22,940 nt of DNA from a virus. Made by a program: the position numbers and the translations under genes. The stretch is from IMG/VR virus record IMGVR_UViG_3300031972_001609, positions 1 through 22,940 of that record. One strand, given 5' to 3'. The notes under the pieces are model-generated. The model was not told where the DNA came from, made no database searches, and worked only from the letters and a program-made list of their open reading frames with translations. Position 1 is the first letter of the stretch, and the number at the start of each line of letters is the position of its first letter. Of this stretch, positions 22,363-22,940 are shown in pieces.

Positions 22363-22818
22363 TTATTTAAAAAATTTCATTTTATTCTTAAGTTTATTTA
22401 TTTTTTCAGCATCAGTGTTAGGATCAAGTGTATCTATTTTTTGCTGAATCAGTTGTGCCATTTGAGCATTTTTTGCAGCTTTTTTATCTCCAATAGGAGC
22501 TTTCTTGTTGTCACTAGAATCACTAGATGAACTAGGCATATCTAACCCATAAGCTTTAGCTATAGCGTCTCGTTCCATAGGAGTTCCGTCTGCGGGACTA
22601 AACTTGTGTCCTTTTTTAACAAGCATTGGAGCAGCATGCCATAACGCCTCAGCTGATTCTTTATCGCCTTGTTCTGCTGTGATAAAATACTGTGCTATTA
22701 ATTCTTCATCAATAGAGCCATCTGCTGGTGAAAAAATGGGCATTAAATTAGCTTCTTTTAAAACTTGATTAAGTTCTTCTTTTATTATTTGTTTTAATTG
22801 TTCATTTGTTATTTTCAT
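22363..22818 (-). CDS. Possible internal head protein with capsid-targeting-like N-terminus, 151 aa
   Basis: The ATG at 22818 (MKITNEQLKQII) is preferred: AGGAAG lies six bases upstream and the start overlaps the upstream stop as ATGA; an in-frame ATG at 22839 would overlap more. The first 22 residues form an amphipathic helix ending VLKE-A, which fits the (L/I)-x-E cleavage rule of the neighbouring protease and recalls T4 internal-protein targeting peptides. Two copies of FSPADG-(S/T) occur (29-35 and 73-79), each followed by an acidic helix, then a Ser-rich linker (96-102) and a Lys-rich helical tail. A head-internal or core protein is my best guess; the family is not recognised. Confidence 0.7.
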   Translation of the reverse strand: MKITNEQLKQIIKEELNQVLKEANLMPIFSPADGSIDEELIAQYFITAEQGDKESAEALWHAAPMLVKKGHKFSPADGTPMERDAIAKAYGLDMPSSSSDSSDNKKAPIGDKKAAKNAQMAQLIQQKIDTLDPNTDAEKINKLKNKMKFFK

Positions 22819-22940
22819 AATATCTTCCTTTTGTTGCAATTGCAGTTTGCTTCTTTTCTCGGTATTCTCAATCCGAAGTCATCGACCAACATAGAAATTA
22901 GATAAGATGTTCCAGCAGAGATCCAACCACAGATAAAGAA
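22815..22940 (-). CDS. C-terminal fragment of an unknown gene, cut by the window edge
   Basis: The frame is open from base 22940 to a TGA at 22815 that overlaps the next start (ATGA), leaving 41 residues. They start FFICGWISAGTSYLISMLVD, a largely hydrophobic stretch that might be part of a membrane or buried helix, and end RIPRKEANCNCNKRKIL with two cysteines close together. Too little is visible to assign a family. In T4 the genes before the protease are the portal and small prohead proteins, but this end does not clearly match a portal. The overlap with the following gene supports that it is a real coding end. Confidence 0.5.
   Translation of the reverse strand, partial: FFICGWISAGTSYLISMLVDDFGLRIPRKEANCNCNKRKIL

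Noticed and set aside
1-22940. Plus-strand open frames of 60-103 codons, for example at 6007-6285, 6311-6622 and 20001-20300
   Set aside because: All lie antisense to strongly supported genes, lack ribosome-binding sites and have the composition of reversed coding strands.

Overview
The window looks like the late structural module of a T4-like (myovirus-morphology) tailed phage, AT-rich and probably from a marine or aquatic bacterium. Every credible gene lies on the minus strand, so transcription runs from high to low coordinates. Strong GGAG or AGGAG ribosome-binding sites precede most genes, which argues for a host with ordinary Shine-Dalgarno initiation. No tRNA, integrase, transposase, CRISPR array or plus-strand gene is supported. 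No gap between genes reaches 300 bases; the longest, about 200 bases at 9231-9427, holds a leader RNA, a promoter-like motif and a terminator.

Layout in transcription order. (1) 22940-20583: the tail end of an unknown gene, a small protein with an N-terminal motif resembling a capsid-targeting signal, a 17-codon minigene candidate, the prohead protease (gp21-like), an unknown 139-residue protein, a phage-encoded ribosomal protein bS21, and an unknown 133-residue protein. (2) 20572-12435: about 8 kb of fibre- or appendage-like proteins (1536, 339, 567 and 204 residues) placed between the protease and the scaffold. (3) 12361-9428: scaffold (gp22-like) and major capsid protein (gp23-like). (4) 9396-8289: a module with a structured leader RNA, a 223-residue virion-type protein and a 60-residue Lys/Ala-rich protein, bounded by two copies of a 32-base terminator-promoter direct repeat. 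(5) 8267-5698: neck and tail completion proteins (gp13-, gp14- and gp15-like). (6) 5638-1672: a large tail sheath (gp18-like) and two tandem tail-tube paralogs (gp19-like). (7) 1659-1: a gp26-like baseplate protein with split zinc-binding CxxC pairs, two small unknown genes, and the start of a gene that may encode the tape measure.

How it fits together: protease, scaffold and major capsid protein build and mature the prohead. The gp13/14/15-like proteins close the head and cap the tail. Sheath, tube and baseplate proteins make the contractile tail, and the fibre-like set probably decorates the virion. Portal (gp20) and terminase are not in the window. Expression appears to be organised by strong hairpin terminators, several followed within 5-16 bases by a CTATTTA element 18-36 bases upstream of a start codon. 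This is a plausible late-promoter motif, distinct in orientation from the T4 late TATAAATA box. Points most worth follow-up are the kissing-loop leader RNA at 9265-9336, bS21 inside the late operon, the CTATTTA element, and the direct-repeat-bounded module next to the capsid gene.
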